Assembly: GCA_043800975.1 (NCBI GenBank)
Contig: JAZDMK010000181.1
Location: 1 to 9,167, forward strand
Origin: JAZDMK01 sp043800975
GTDB taxonomy: Bacteria; Bacteroidota; Bacteroidia; Bacteroidales; JAHJDW01
DNA length: 9,167 nt
Direction of reading: 5' to 3'
A model generated the notes under the pieces. The model made no database searches and was not told the origin of the DNA. It saw nothing but the letters and a program-made list of their open reading frames with translations. Below, one piece after another: positions 1 through 6,333 of this stretch. Each line of letters starts with the position of its first letter. Position 1 is the first letter of the stretch. A program made the translations under genes and the position numbers.

Positions 1-451
1 GGTAATAATATACGGGTTTGACTCCAAACCGGTCGCGGACCAACAAAAGGATTTTGGAATTTTTGTCATAAACGGCAAATGCAAACATGCCGTTTAGCTT
101 GTCCAGACAAGCTTTACCCCATTCCATATAGGAATATAACAAAACTTCGGTATCGGAACCTGACTTGAAGTTGTACCCTTTAGAGACTAAAATCTGACGG
201 AGTTCAATGTAGTTGTATATTTCCCCGTTAAAAACGATAACGTAACGCCCGCTTTCATCTGTCATTGGCTGGTGACCCTTTTCCGACAAATCAATTATAC
301 TGAGGCGGACGAAACCCAGTCCAATATTTTCCTTAACAAACGTTCCTTCGTCATCCGGTCCGCGGTGCTTCATGACTTTCATCATGGAACGAAGCGTTTT
401 TTCCTCAACTACACGGCCATTGAAGTTTATTATTCCACAGATTCCACACAT
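1..451 (-). CDS. asnB: AsnB-type asparagine synthase (glutamine-hydrolysing), N-terminal part, cut by left edge
   Basis: Reading from the ATG at 451-449, 150 codons are open to the window edge. The protein begins MCGICGIINF, so after removal of Met the N-terminal nucleophile Cys2 of a class II glutamine amidotransferase is exposed. HRGPDDEG (29-36), R49, FNGEIYN (74-80) with N75, and SGSDTE (97-102) with D100 match the glutamine-binding pocket known from E. coli AsnB. RDRFGVKP (139-146) is the conserved end of the glutaminase domain. This domain hydrolyses glutamine and channels ammonia to the C-terminal synthetase domain, which lies outside the window. In polysaccharide clusters such proteins often amidate sugar carboxylates rather than make free asparagine; which applies here cannot be told. 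The start lies 4 bp after the stop of the formyltransferase-like gene, so it is probably co-translated. There is no clear Shine-Dalgarno sequence. The family is certain, the substrate is not. Confidence 0.95.
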   Translation of the reverse strand, partial: MCGICGIINFNGRVVEEKTLRSMMKVMKHRGPDDEGTFVKENIGLGFVRLSIIDLSEKGHQPMTDESGRYVIVFNGEIYNYIELRQILVSKGYNFKSGSDTEVLLYSYMEWGKACLDKLNGMFAFAVYDKNSKILLLVRDRFGVKPVYYY

Positions 452-455
452 AATG

Positions 456-1226
456 TTAATCCGGTTCTCTCATGTTTAATATTTTTCTCAGCAAGACTTT
501 TACCTGCAGCACCAACCATTGTCTAAAATTGGGAAGCGTATATACTTTCCCAAATGATTCAATTCTTGTAATTTTAAAATCAGGATTCGAAATGTTGATC
601 AGAGATCGATGCATCATATCGGTGCTTTCCCTGTAAATTCTTTTCTGCAGTGATTTCAAGCTTTCGGTTTTTCTAATCCGAAACTTCATCTCGTCCATAG
701 GAATCCCGCAATCCAGCCCGGGTTCCAATTTCTGAACCGTGACGCCGATTTCTTTCTCATTGTTGTACAATTCCCAGAAAGCAGGCGGCATACCTCTGTA
801 TTTGCGCATATCCCCATGATGATAGGATAATATTCCCAGGGGAGCAATCGAAAGCATGTCCTTTTTGATAATTCCAAAACCGTTGATGAGAATCAGGACA
901 TCAGGTTTTATGGTGGAAATTTTTGACAGGATTTCAGCGGAATAGGGAGATGCTGTTTCTATGGTTTGGATACCTTTGGATTGGCAAATATTTTTTACCA
1001 CGTAAAGATTTGGCTTTTTTGAAAAAATCTTTTGAAACAACATTATCAGAATATACGCTCCTCTGCCTCTTTTTAGGTTTTTTATGAACTTCTTTTTTGA
1101 CGATAATTCGGGTCTACAGTCAATTAGAGCAAATGAAATCCGAAAGTTTCTATCCTCAAGTATTGTAGACAGCACCTCAAAATGATGATCGGTGATTACT
1201 GGCTTTGTCAGAATTCCAATTTGCAT
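456..1226 (-). CDS. Formyltransferase-fold protein (methionyl-tRNA formyltransferase-like, sugar-modifying?)
   Basis: From the ATG at 1226 the protein has 256 residues starting MQIGILTKP. A TTG at 1235, directly after the deacetylase TAA, would add three residues; ATG is preferred because MQIGIL fits the first beta strand. The core has INGFGIIKKDML (about 114-125), GILSYHHGDMRKYRG (131-145) and GVTVQKLEPGLDCG (161-174). These match the N10-formyl-tetrahydrofolate-dependent formyltransferase domain, in which catalysis normally uses Asn-x-His plus a distal Asp. Here His136 and Asp172 are kept but the Asn position is Ser134. A Lys/Arg-rich stretch at about 43-72, partly amphipathic, may help membrane association (inference). 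The length is near that of sugar N-formyltransferases, but no C-terminal tRNA-binding domain is recognisable, so a role in initiator tRNA formylation is unlikely. Being in an operon with a deacetylase and GTs, it probably modifies an amino sugar. The exact reaction is unproven. Confidence 0.85.
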   Translation of the reverse strand: MQIGILTKPVITDHHFEVLSTILEDRNFRISFALIDCRPELSSKKKFIKNLKRGRGAYILIMLFQKIFSKKPNLYVVKNICQSKGIQTIETASPYSAEILSKISTIKPDVLILINGFGIIKKDMLSIAPLGILSYHHGDMRKYRGMPPAFWELYNNEKEIGVTVQKLEPGLDCGIPMDEMKFRIRKTESLKSLQKRIYRESTDMMHRSLINISNPDFKITRIESFGKVYTLPNFRQWLVLQVKVLLRKILNMREPD

Positions 1227-1235
1227 TTCAGGCAA

Positions 1236-2087
1236 TTATTTTGAGAAGAGTTTCAGGAATCCCCACACACCCGATGATTTGACGATGAGCTCGTCCATAG
1301 TAAAGGTATCTTTAACCGAAATCCTTCTTAATTTGTACAAGTCTGTTTTAATACTGTTGAAACCGTAGTCAACAGTAATACCACATGAATAACCCGCTTC
1401 TTTGACGATATCAATTTCTCTTTTCGAATAATCGCCATTCGGATAACTAAGCGCAGTAATATTTAAATCGTATTCGGTTTCAAGAACCATTTTCGAATCA
1501 AAAATTTCTTTTCTGGCGTCTTCTAAACTACATTGAGTCAGAATGGGATGGAACAGGGTATGGGATTGAAAGTTGATTTGTTCCTTCATTTCCATTATTT
1601 GGGATTTATTCAATGCCTGGGGGGTTTCGTGCTCTTCTTCCTGGTTGTATCCAAATTCATTCAGAATGGCAAGTCTTTCGGAGTTTATGATTTTCTTGAG
1701 CTCTCCTTTCTTATCTTCCGAAGGCTTATAGGTAAACCAAAAACTCCTGTTTGTATTGATAATTGCAGCGCATAAAAATATCGAGACAGGTACCTTAGAC
1801 TTTTTTATCAGGGGTAATAATTTGTAATTTCCGATATGTCCATCATCGAAGGTAATAATCAGGGCTTTTTTTGGCAAGGAGATCAACTCTTTGTATTCAA
1901 CTGCATTCAGAAAATCATTCAAATCGATTAGGTTGTATTTTTTCCGTAAAAACGGGAAAGTATTATCAGCTGTTTCTTTTGAAATATCATGGAACAACAA
2001 TATTGTAACCCTGTTTTTTTGGAATACCTCACGAAAAAGAATCGGCAATCCGGAATACCTGAGAAATTTAAATAATATATTCCTCAT
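1236..2087 (-). CDS. NodB-type polysaccharide deacetylase (CE4-like)
   Basis: This 283-residue protein carries the NodB homology motifs. TFDDG (79-83) supplies catalytic base Asp81 and metal ligand Asp82, and SHTLFHP (175-181) supplies metal ligands His176 and His180. SYPNG (214-218) is the usual following motif, and FHDIS (32-36) is the common first-strand motif. By family knowledge it removes acetyl groups from N-acetylated sugars using a divalent metal. No cleavable signal peptide or transmembrane helix is obvious; the N-terminus (MRNILFKFLRYSGLPILFREVF) is basic-amphipathic, which suggests a cytoplasmic or membrane-surface enzyme acting on a glycolipid intermediate (inference). The stretch from about 111 to 160 between strands is charged and variable, as in other polysaccharide-cluster members. 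The ATG overlaps the end of the upstream GT4 gene by 20 bp, and its TAA abuts the formyltransferase-like gene, pointing to translational coupling. A free amine created here could be the acceptor for that downstream enzyme. Confidence 0.93.
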   Translation of the reverse strand: MRNILFKFLRYSGLPILFREVFQKNRVTILLFHDISKETADNTFPFLRKKYNLIDLNDFLNAVEYKELISLPKKALIITFDDGHIGNYKLLPLIKKSKVPVSIFLCAAIINTNRSFWFTYKPSEDKKGELKKIINSERLAILNEFGYNQEEEHETPQALNKSQIMEMKEQINFQSHTLFHPILTQCSLEDARKEIFDSKMVLETEYDLNITALSYPNGDYSKREIDIVKEAGYSCGITVDYGFNSIKTDLYKLRRISVKDTFTMDELIVKSSGVWGFLKLFSK

Positions 2088-3228
2088 TTTTTATTCCCAG
2101 TATTTTGAGTAAGCCTTCATTTTCCCTCGTTATTGAATATTTTTCTTTTGCCCTCAATGCGCCTGATAGGCCCATGGAAATTCGCATTTCAGGATTGCCG
2201 GCAATTTCAAGCATGCAGTTGGCATGGGCCTCAATGTCGCCGGGATTGAATAACAAGCCATCGATACGGTTGCGGACAATTTCCGGTAACGAACCGCTTG
2301 CTCCCGTCACAACCGGAAGGCCAGATGCCATGGCCTCCACGAAGGCTACACCGAATGCCTCTTCCTGCAGGCTTTCGGGTCCTTTTCTACTGTGGGCAGT
2401 AAAAACATCTGCACTGTTTCTTAAACTTTCTCCTTCTGCAGCCGTTACCTTACCTAAAATTTTTATTCTATCGGAAAATTTCGATTCTTTAGAGAGTTTT
2501 TCGCAAATGGATTTTAATTTTCCGTCACCGGCAATAATCAATTCTCCGTTCAAACCCATTTCACAAGCCCTGATAAAGGCAGAGACTGTCAAATCGGGAC
2601 CTTTGACGTCAAGCAAACGGCCTATGAATAAAAATGTAATATGTTTTTTTTGAGGATCTCTTGCCGGGATTTCAAATGGAATCGGGACCCCGGGATTATT
2701 GACAAATATTCTTTCGGAAGCCAGATTGATTTCTTCAAGCTTCTTTTTTGTATTGATCGAATTGGCAATAAAAAAAACATTGGGAGACAATTTCTGAACC
2801 TCTGCCACGTAATCCCCCCACCACAGTTTTCTCCATTTACGTGTCATACTGTAAATTTCCCAGGTTACGTCTATCCCGTGGCAATGAACGTAAACAGGTT
2901 TGTTAAACTCTTTCAGGATATTTATATACCGCACCGCGTTGGTTAAAAAGTGAATTACAATTACGTCAATGTCTTTGTTCTTTGCCTCATATTTCATTAT
3001 TTTTCGGCTCTTAATATCGACGTAAACATCCGAGACCAACCTCATAATTCTTGATTTGTAATTTTTGCCTTTTGGAAGCAACACGAGTTTCTTGTTAGCA
3101 AGCAGGCTTTCGTCCGGCATCTCTTCTTCAATGATGGTTTTGATAAAAGGAGAAAGCAACTCGAAATTCCTTCTCATCCATATGTGGGAAGAACCGCAGA
3201 TTCTGGGACCGAAAAAGAGAATGCCCAT
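2068..3228 (-). CDS. GT4-family glycosyltransferase (GT-B fold)
   Basis: The protein has 386 residues from ATG (MGILFFGPRICGSSHIW). The C-terminal nucleotide-sugar domain shows FIGRLLDVKG (201-210), LIIAGDGKL (230-238) and the GT4 EX7E pair E290/E298 within EEAFGVAFVEAMASGLPVV (289-307). The N-terminal acceptor half has VHCHGID (114-120). By family knowledge it is a retaining transferase using a nucleotide-activated sugar at the inner membrane face; donor and linkage cannot be read from sequence. No transmembrane helix is evident. The start codon follows a 48-bp spacer and lies in the same reading frame as the upstream fucosyltransferase gene, separated only by that gene's TAG and 16 sense codons. 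Its 3' end overlaps the deacetylase by 20 bp. A run of eight T on the plus strand at 2644-2651 (codons for Gln-Lys-Lys-His near 193-196) is a possible slippage site. Confidence 0.95.
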   Translation of the reverse strand: MGILFFGPRICGSSHIWMRRNFELLSPFIKTIIEEEMPDESLLANKKLVLLPKGKNYKSRIMRLVSDVYVDIKSRKIMKYEAKNKDIDVIVIHFLTNAVRYINILKEFNKPVYVHCHGIDVTWEIYSMTRKWRKLWWGDYVAEVQKLSPNVFFIANSINTKKKLEEINLASERIFVNNPGVPIPFEIPARDPQKKHITFLFIGRLLDVKGPDLTVSAFIRACEMGLNGELIIAGDGKLKSICEKLSKESKFSDRIKILGKVTAAEGESLRNSADVFTAHSRKGPESLQEEAFGVAFVEAMASGLPVVTGASGSLPEIVRNRIDGLLFNPGDIEAHANCMLEIAGNPEMRISMGLSGALRAKEKYSITRENEGLLKILGIKNEEYII

Positions 3229-3276
3229 TATTTGTTTAATTGAATCCAGTTGATGGTCAATGTCGGGTTGTTGTAA
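3229..3276 (-). other. 48-bp spacer with imperfect copy of the fucosyltransferase 3' end
   Basis: On the minus strand the spacer carries CCCGAC (3267-3262) and AACTGGATT (3251-3243). The same two words occur adjacent to each other in the last codons of the upstream gene (3300-3295 and 3294-3286), where they encode Pro-Asp-Asn-Trp-Ile. In one frame the spacer reads ...TINWIQLNK-stop, resembling the genuine ending PDNWIRL-stop, and that stop overlaps the next gene's start as TAATG. This could be the leftover tail of a former related gene or a small local duplication. It is too short to exclude chance. I see no promoter or hairpin in it. Confidence 0.35.
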
Positions 3277-4182
3277 CTACAATCTAATCCAGTTGTCGGG
3301 AATCATTCCCTGCAACTGCCTGTTGATTGAAGGGTCGGCGAACAATCTTTCCGGTGCGACAACCTTTTTTTCCGGGTTGCCATTCAACCAGGCACCCCAC
3401 CATCCGAAGGTACTATTGCCTAAAATATTGTGTTTGCAGTTTGACATCAGCCTGAGGTCTTCAATCTCACTACCTGGAGAGTTGTTAAGATCGACATAAT
3501 TTATTCTGCACTTTTTGCTGTATTCGTTAAAATTTACTCTGACCCAATTCATATCGTCACTGAAAAAGTATAAAACGGGATTACTTATTTGTTCCAGTAT
3601 ATAACTGATTGCCTTCAGATAAAATTCCGGACCAATCGTTCCCAGAACCGGTAAATTTTTAAAATCGCCTCTTCTGACGTGCACCGAAACAGAATTGCAA
3701 CCGGTAATTTTATCCAGCATTTCTGTGTTTGACTGCACGGGTAATTTTTTGAAGACAAAGTCCTGTTTTACCTTATCCTCCACTCCAGCAAAAAATTCAG
3801 GGTTTTGCCAGTATCCGACAAGATACGTGTTCGGGGAAAGTTTTAAAAAATCAGGATTGTATCCATGCCCTTTTTGAGAGTATATTTTGGATATGGGGAG
3901 ACGGTAGGACAGTTGTCGGTTAAGCCAGGAGATCTTTAATTTTTTGAAAAGAAGACTTTTCCTGACAAATTGATCCAGGTCTTTTTTATCGATAAATTTT
4001 TCTTCAATGCAAAAGTTACCTAGCCCATATTTTCTGTAATCTACATTTTCCCCAAGTTTTCCATCTTTAAGGTAGCTCAGATCAATTTTCAATTTGGTGT
4101 TAGTGCGAATTGACAGTGCCCTGCCTGCCGCATACTGAAACATTTGATTGCCCATACCTCCCTGTAAGCGCACAATGATCAT
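3277..4182 (-). CDS. Alpha-1,2-fucosyltransferase-like protein (GT11)
   Basis: This 301-residue protein is a full-length match to bacterial GT11 enzymes. QGGMGNQMFQYAAGRAL (7-23) is the typical N-terminal GDP-fucose family signature. HVRRGDF (168-174) is the Arg-rich motif also found in alpha-1,6-fucosyltransferases and protein O-fucosyltransferases, thought to bind GDP. FSDD (207-210) follows, and the DLRLMSNCKHNI block (242-253) with GNSTFGWWGAWLN (255-267) forms the second family motif. The enzyme would move L-fucose from GDP-fucose to a hydroxyl, usually O-2 of a galactose-type residue, on the lipid-linked repeat. GDP-fucose synthesis genes (gmd, fcl) are not in the window, so fucose rather than another GDP-6-deoxy sugar is inferred from the family. 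The ATG lies 3 bp after the upstream GT4 stop. The gene ends with a lone TAG, beyond which the same frame stays open into the next GT4. Confidence 0.93.
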   Translation of the reverse strand: MIIVRLQGGMGNQMFQYAAGRALSIRTNTKLKIDLSYLKDGKLGENVDYRKYGLGNFCIEEKFIDKKDLDQFVRKSLLFKKLKISWLNRQLSYRLPISKIYSQKGHGYNPDFLKLSPNTYLVGYWQNPEFFAGVEDKVKQDFVFKKLPVQSNTEMLDKITGCNSVSVHVRRGDFKNLPVLGTIGPEFYLKAISYILEQISNPVLYFFSDDMNWVRVNFNEYSKKCRINYVDLNNSPGSEIEDLRLMSNCKHNILGNSTFGWWGAWLNGNPEKKVVAPERLFADPSINRQLQGMIPDNWIRL

Positions 4183-4185
4183 AAA

Positions 4186-5163
4186 TTACCCGGGTTGTAA
4201 AACGTTATTGTAAACTTTTGTAATTCTCCCGGCAATGGATTCCGAATCAATTTTTAGCTCAAGAATTCTTTGACGACCGGAGGTTTTCCCCACAGAACTG
4301 CTGAAATGTATAGCTTTTTTGATTTGTTGTGCAAAATCATTTGTATTTATTGCACTCAGAAAGCATCCGGCTGTATTTCCAAAAACAAATTTCACGTCGC
4401 CCACATCTGTCGAAACCAGCGGGCAATTACAAGCCATTGCTTCTTTTACAACATTAGGAGATCCTTCATGATAGGAAGAAAGAACCACAAGGTCGGATGC
4501 ATTCAGCCATGTACGAATTTCATTGTGTGTTTTGTTGTATACGGGAATCAGTCGAACGTTTTCCGCGTTTAAACTTTTAACGGCTTCCTCAGCCATTGAA
4601 TAATTTTTTTCGGGACGCCCGGGATTTGAAACGAAAATAATGATTATATCGGTAGGGGAAAGACCTAATTCTTTCCTGGAGATTGCTTTGTCTTCAGGGT
4701 AAAAATGCTTCAGGTTAACGCCATTTGGTATTACCCCGGCGTTTTTAACGTTCAACTTTTTCAACATTTGTGTTGATTTCACAATGGAATAACTGTAAAA
4801 CCGGTATGCCATGAACCGGTTTATTCTTGTAAGAAGGATACTGAATTCACTGATCTTGCCGTCTTTACGGTTGGATCCTATCAAATCATCACCCATGAAA
4901 GACACGACAATGGGCAGATTTTTGCTTGCCAGCAGAGCAATTATTCCGCTTAGTCCATAATGTGCATGTACAATGTCAAAACTTTTTCCTTTAAGGTAAC
5001 GGCGGAGGCTGAACAAAGCATTGAAATACCCGTTGATCCCTTTCCCCTTTACAGTAAAAAACTCAATCACGTGGCCATGATCAATCAGGGATTTGCCCTG
5101 ATTCTCAACCAGTGGACTAATTCCGTACAATGCATTTCCACTACTTACAAATAAAACGTTCAC
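4186..5163 (-). CDS. GT4-family glycosyltransferase, GTG start
   Basis: The protein has 325 residues beginning (GTG) MNVLFVSSG. An in-frame TGA lies immediately upstream of this GTG, so the gene cannot start earlier, and the first beta strand starts right here, which fixes the start. Recognisable GT-B elements are FDIVHAHYG (62-70), GVIPNGVN (143-150), VSNPGRPEKNY (178-188) and the EX7E pair E233/E241 in YHEGSPNVVKEAMACNCPLV (231-250). By family it adds a sugar from a nucleotide donor to a lipid-linked oligosaccharide, with retention of configuration. It is short for a GT4, mostly through a compact N-terminal half, but both halves look complete. It is followed 3 bp later by the fucosyltransferase and preceded by the only long spacer in the window. 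No Shine-Dalgarno sequence is visible. Donor and acceptor are unknown. Confidence 0.94.
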   Translation of the reverse strand: MNVLFVSSGNALYGISPLVENQGKSLIDHGHVIEFFTVKGKGINGYFNALFSLRRYLKGKSFDIVHAHYGLSGIIALLASKNLPIVVSFMGDDLIGSNRKDGKISEFSILLTRINRFMAYRFYSYSIVKSTQMLKKLNVKNAGVIPNGVNLKHFYPEDKAISRKELGLSPTDIIIIFVSNPGRPEKNYSMAEEAVKSLNAENVRLIPVYNKTHNEIRTWLNASDLVVLSSYHEGSPNVVKEAMACNCPLVSTDVGDVKFVFGNTAGCFLSAINTNDFAQQIKKAIHFSSSVGKTSGRQRILELKIDSESIAGRITKVYNNVLQPG

Positions 5164-5294
5164 TCAGGTATTAGGCATTTGGTAATATAATCAGGTAATT
5201 CAATGTGTCTCACCTGCAATTTCAAGTTTAGACAGGTTTTGGGTAGGGGCAATGCAATTCTTATGATATATTTTGTACTATAAATAATTTTCAC
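5160..5294 (-). CDS. Candidate 44-residue small ORF bridging the GT-GT spacer (uncertain)
   Basis: The 114-bp gap at 5164-5277 is the largest non-coding stretch here. One minus-strand frame is open right across it. From a GTG at 5294-5292 it would read MKIIYSTKYIIRIAL and end ...LPDYITKCLIPE at a TGA (5162-5160). It overlaps the upstream GT gene by 17 bp and the downstream GTG start by the 4-bp GTGA arrangement typical of coupled genes. AAGGGA lies about five bases before the GTG. The product is unknown: mildly basic, with no clear transmembrane helix and no family recognised. It could be a real small protein, the 3' remnant of a deleted gene, or a chance open frame, since 40 open codons in one of three frames is not rare at this base composition. 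No promoter or terminator hairpin stands out in the gap. Confidence 0.22.
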   Translation of the reverse strand: MKIIYSTKYIIRIALPLPKTCLNLKLQVRHIELPDYITKCLIPE

Positions 5295-6324
5295 AATATT
5301 CCCTTGCGGTTCTGTTGATGTTAAAGTTGACTGTACAATGCTTGTAAGCGGAGTCGATTATTTTAAGTATATCGCCGTTTTTGTATAATTCCATTGCATT
5401 TTCAATTTGTTTTGCCAGATCTTCAAAGTTGTTGTTTTCGAATGTCAGGCCATGCTTCCCGTACTCCAATATTTCGGCAGGTCCTTCAATATTGGATGCA
5501 ATAACCGGTACTTTTGCAGCCATAGCTTCGGCAACAGTAAGCCCAAAACCTTCAAATCGGCTTGGGTGTACAAATAAATCGTATTTGCAAAGGTTGTCAT
5601 ACACCCATTCCCTGCTCTTGTTTCCCAATAAAAAAACATAATTCTGAAGCTTCAAATCAAGAATGAGTTTTTCAATGAAATCCCTTGAAACACCTTCACC
5701 GGCCAGGTCCAGTCGAATGTTCCGGATCCCTTTCCGATTAATCATTACATCCAACGCCTTAATCAGTAAATCCTGACCTTTTGCCGTATGGTCAAGGCGT
5801 TTAACGAGTATAATTTTATATACTTCGGGAGGGGCGAAGGATTGTCTTTCTTTAATATCCCGGATTTTGATGCCGTTGTAAACAATTTTGCATTTCAGAT
5901 TGCTTCGCGATTCAACGTCAAGCTTAACCGTATTCGATATGGCAAATATTTTCTTGTATAAAACCATTGGCTGAATATCCATATTGGTATTATGGATGGT
6001 CAATACCATCGGTGTTCTGCAGAAAAGTCTTATCAATTTACCAATCATAGGATCATGGACGTGAATTACGTCTGCTCTGAATGTAATTTTTAACAGGTAA
6101 ACGAGCTTTAAAAGGGGAAAAATGTTTTTGGCTGAGCGGGAACGGTTCAACGCGAAAAGCTTCACCCCTGCAGCTATTCTATCATGAACCGATTTGTCAA
6201 TGGGGTTGTTAACAACAATTATTGCAAGCTCGTTCCCATTAACAAATTGCTCATTTGCGATATCGACAAGCATATTTTCCTTGCCTGCGTTAGGTAAACT
6301 GAATGTTATATGGATTATTCGCAC
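5278..6324 (-). CDS. GT4-family glycosyltransferase, second of tandem paralogous pair, GTG start
   Basis: The protein has 348 residues starting (GTG) MRIIHITFSLPNAGKENML. It aligns without a single gap to the product of 6334-7377. Two stops (TAATAA) end the upstream gene 9 bp before this GTG, and the paralog's N-terminus supports the start. Motifs are HVHDP (88-92), IVYNGIKI (147-154), KGQDLLIKA (182-190), LAGEG (207-211), and the EX7E pair E258/E266 within FEGFGLTVAEAMAAKVPVIAS (257-277). The conserved Gly of the usual V-G-R-L motif is replaced: the sequence is LVKRLD (173-178), with Lys175. This position sits near the donor-phosphate site in GT-B enzymes, so activity or donor handling may differ; the rest of the donor half is intact. 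The protein is predicted cytosolic or membrane-peripheral and to use a nucleotide sugar. It ends at TAG before the 114-bp spacer. Confidence 0.94.
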   Translation of the reverse strand: MRIIHITFSLPNAGKENMLVDIANEQFVNGNELAIIVVNNPIDKSVHDRIAAGVKLFALNRSRSAKNIFPLLKLVYLLKITFRADVIHVHDPMIGKLIRLFCRTPMVLTIHNTNMDIQPMVLYKKIFAISNTVKLDVESRSNLKCKIVYNGIKIRDIKERQSFAPPEVYKIILVKRLDHTAKGQDLLIKALDVMINRKGIRNIRLDLAGEGVSRDFIEKLILDLKLQNYVFLLGNKSREWVYDNLCKYDLFVHPSRFEGFGLTVAEAMAAKVPVIASNIEGPAEILEYGKHGLTFENNNFEDLAKQIENAMELYKNGDILKIIDSAYKHCTVNFNINRTAREYCENYL

Positions 6325-6333
6325 AAAGATTTA

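Noticed and set aside
272..526. 84-codon plus-strand open frame across the AsnB/formyltransferase junction
   Set aside because: It is antisense to the conserved AsnB glutaminase domain and the end of the formyltransferase-like gene, with no family resemblance.
686..877. 63-codon minus-strand frame inside the formyltransferase-like gene, considered as a frameshifted piece
   Set aside because: The main frame is continuous with all motifs in order, so there is no frameshift; this is an alternative frame of the same DNA.
2105..2653. 182-codon plus-strand open frame antisense to the GT4 gene
   Set aside because: It lies entirely within a GT4 gene whose motifs are unmistakable. The antisense product has no recognisable domain, and all other genes run on the minus strand.
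5164..5277. Internal promoter or terminator in the 114-bp spacer
   Set aside because: I found no Bacteroidota-type -7 element (TAnnTTTG) and no GC-rich hairpin followed by a U-run. Short inverted words (ACCTG/CAGGT) are too weak and widely spaced.
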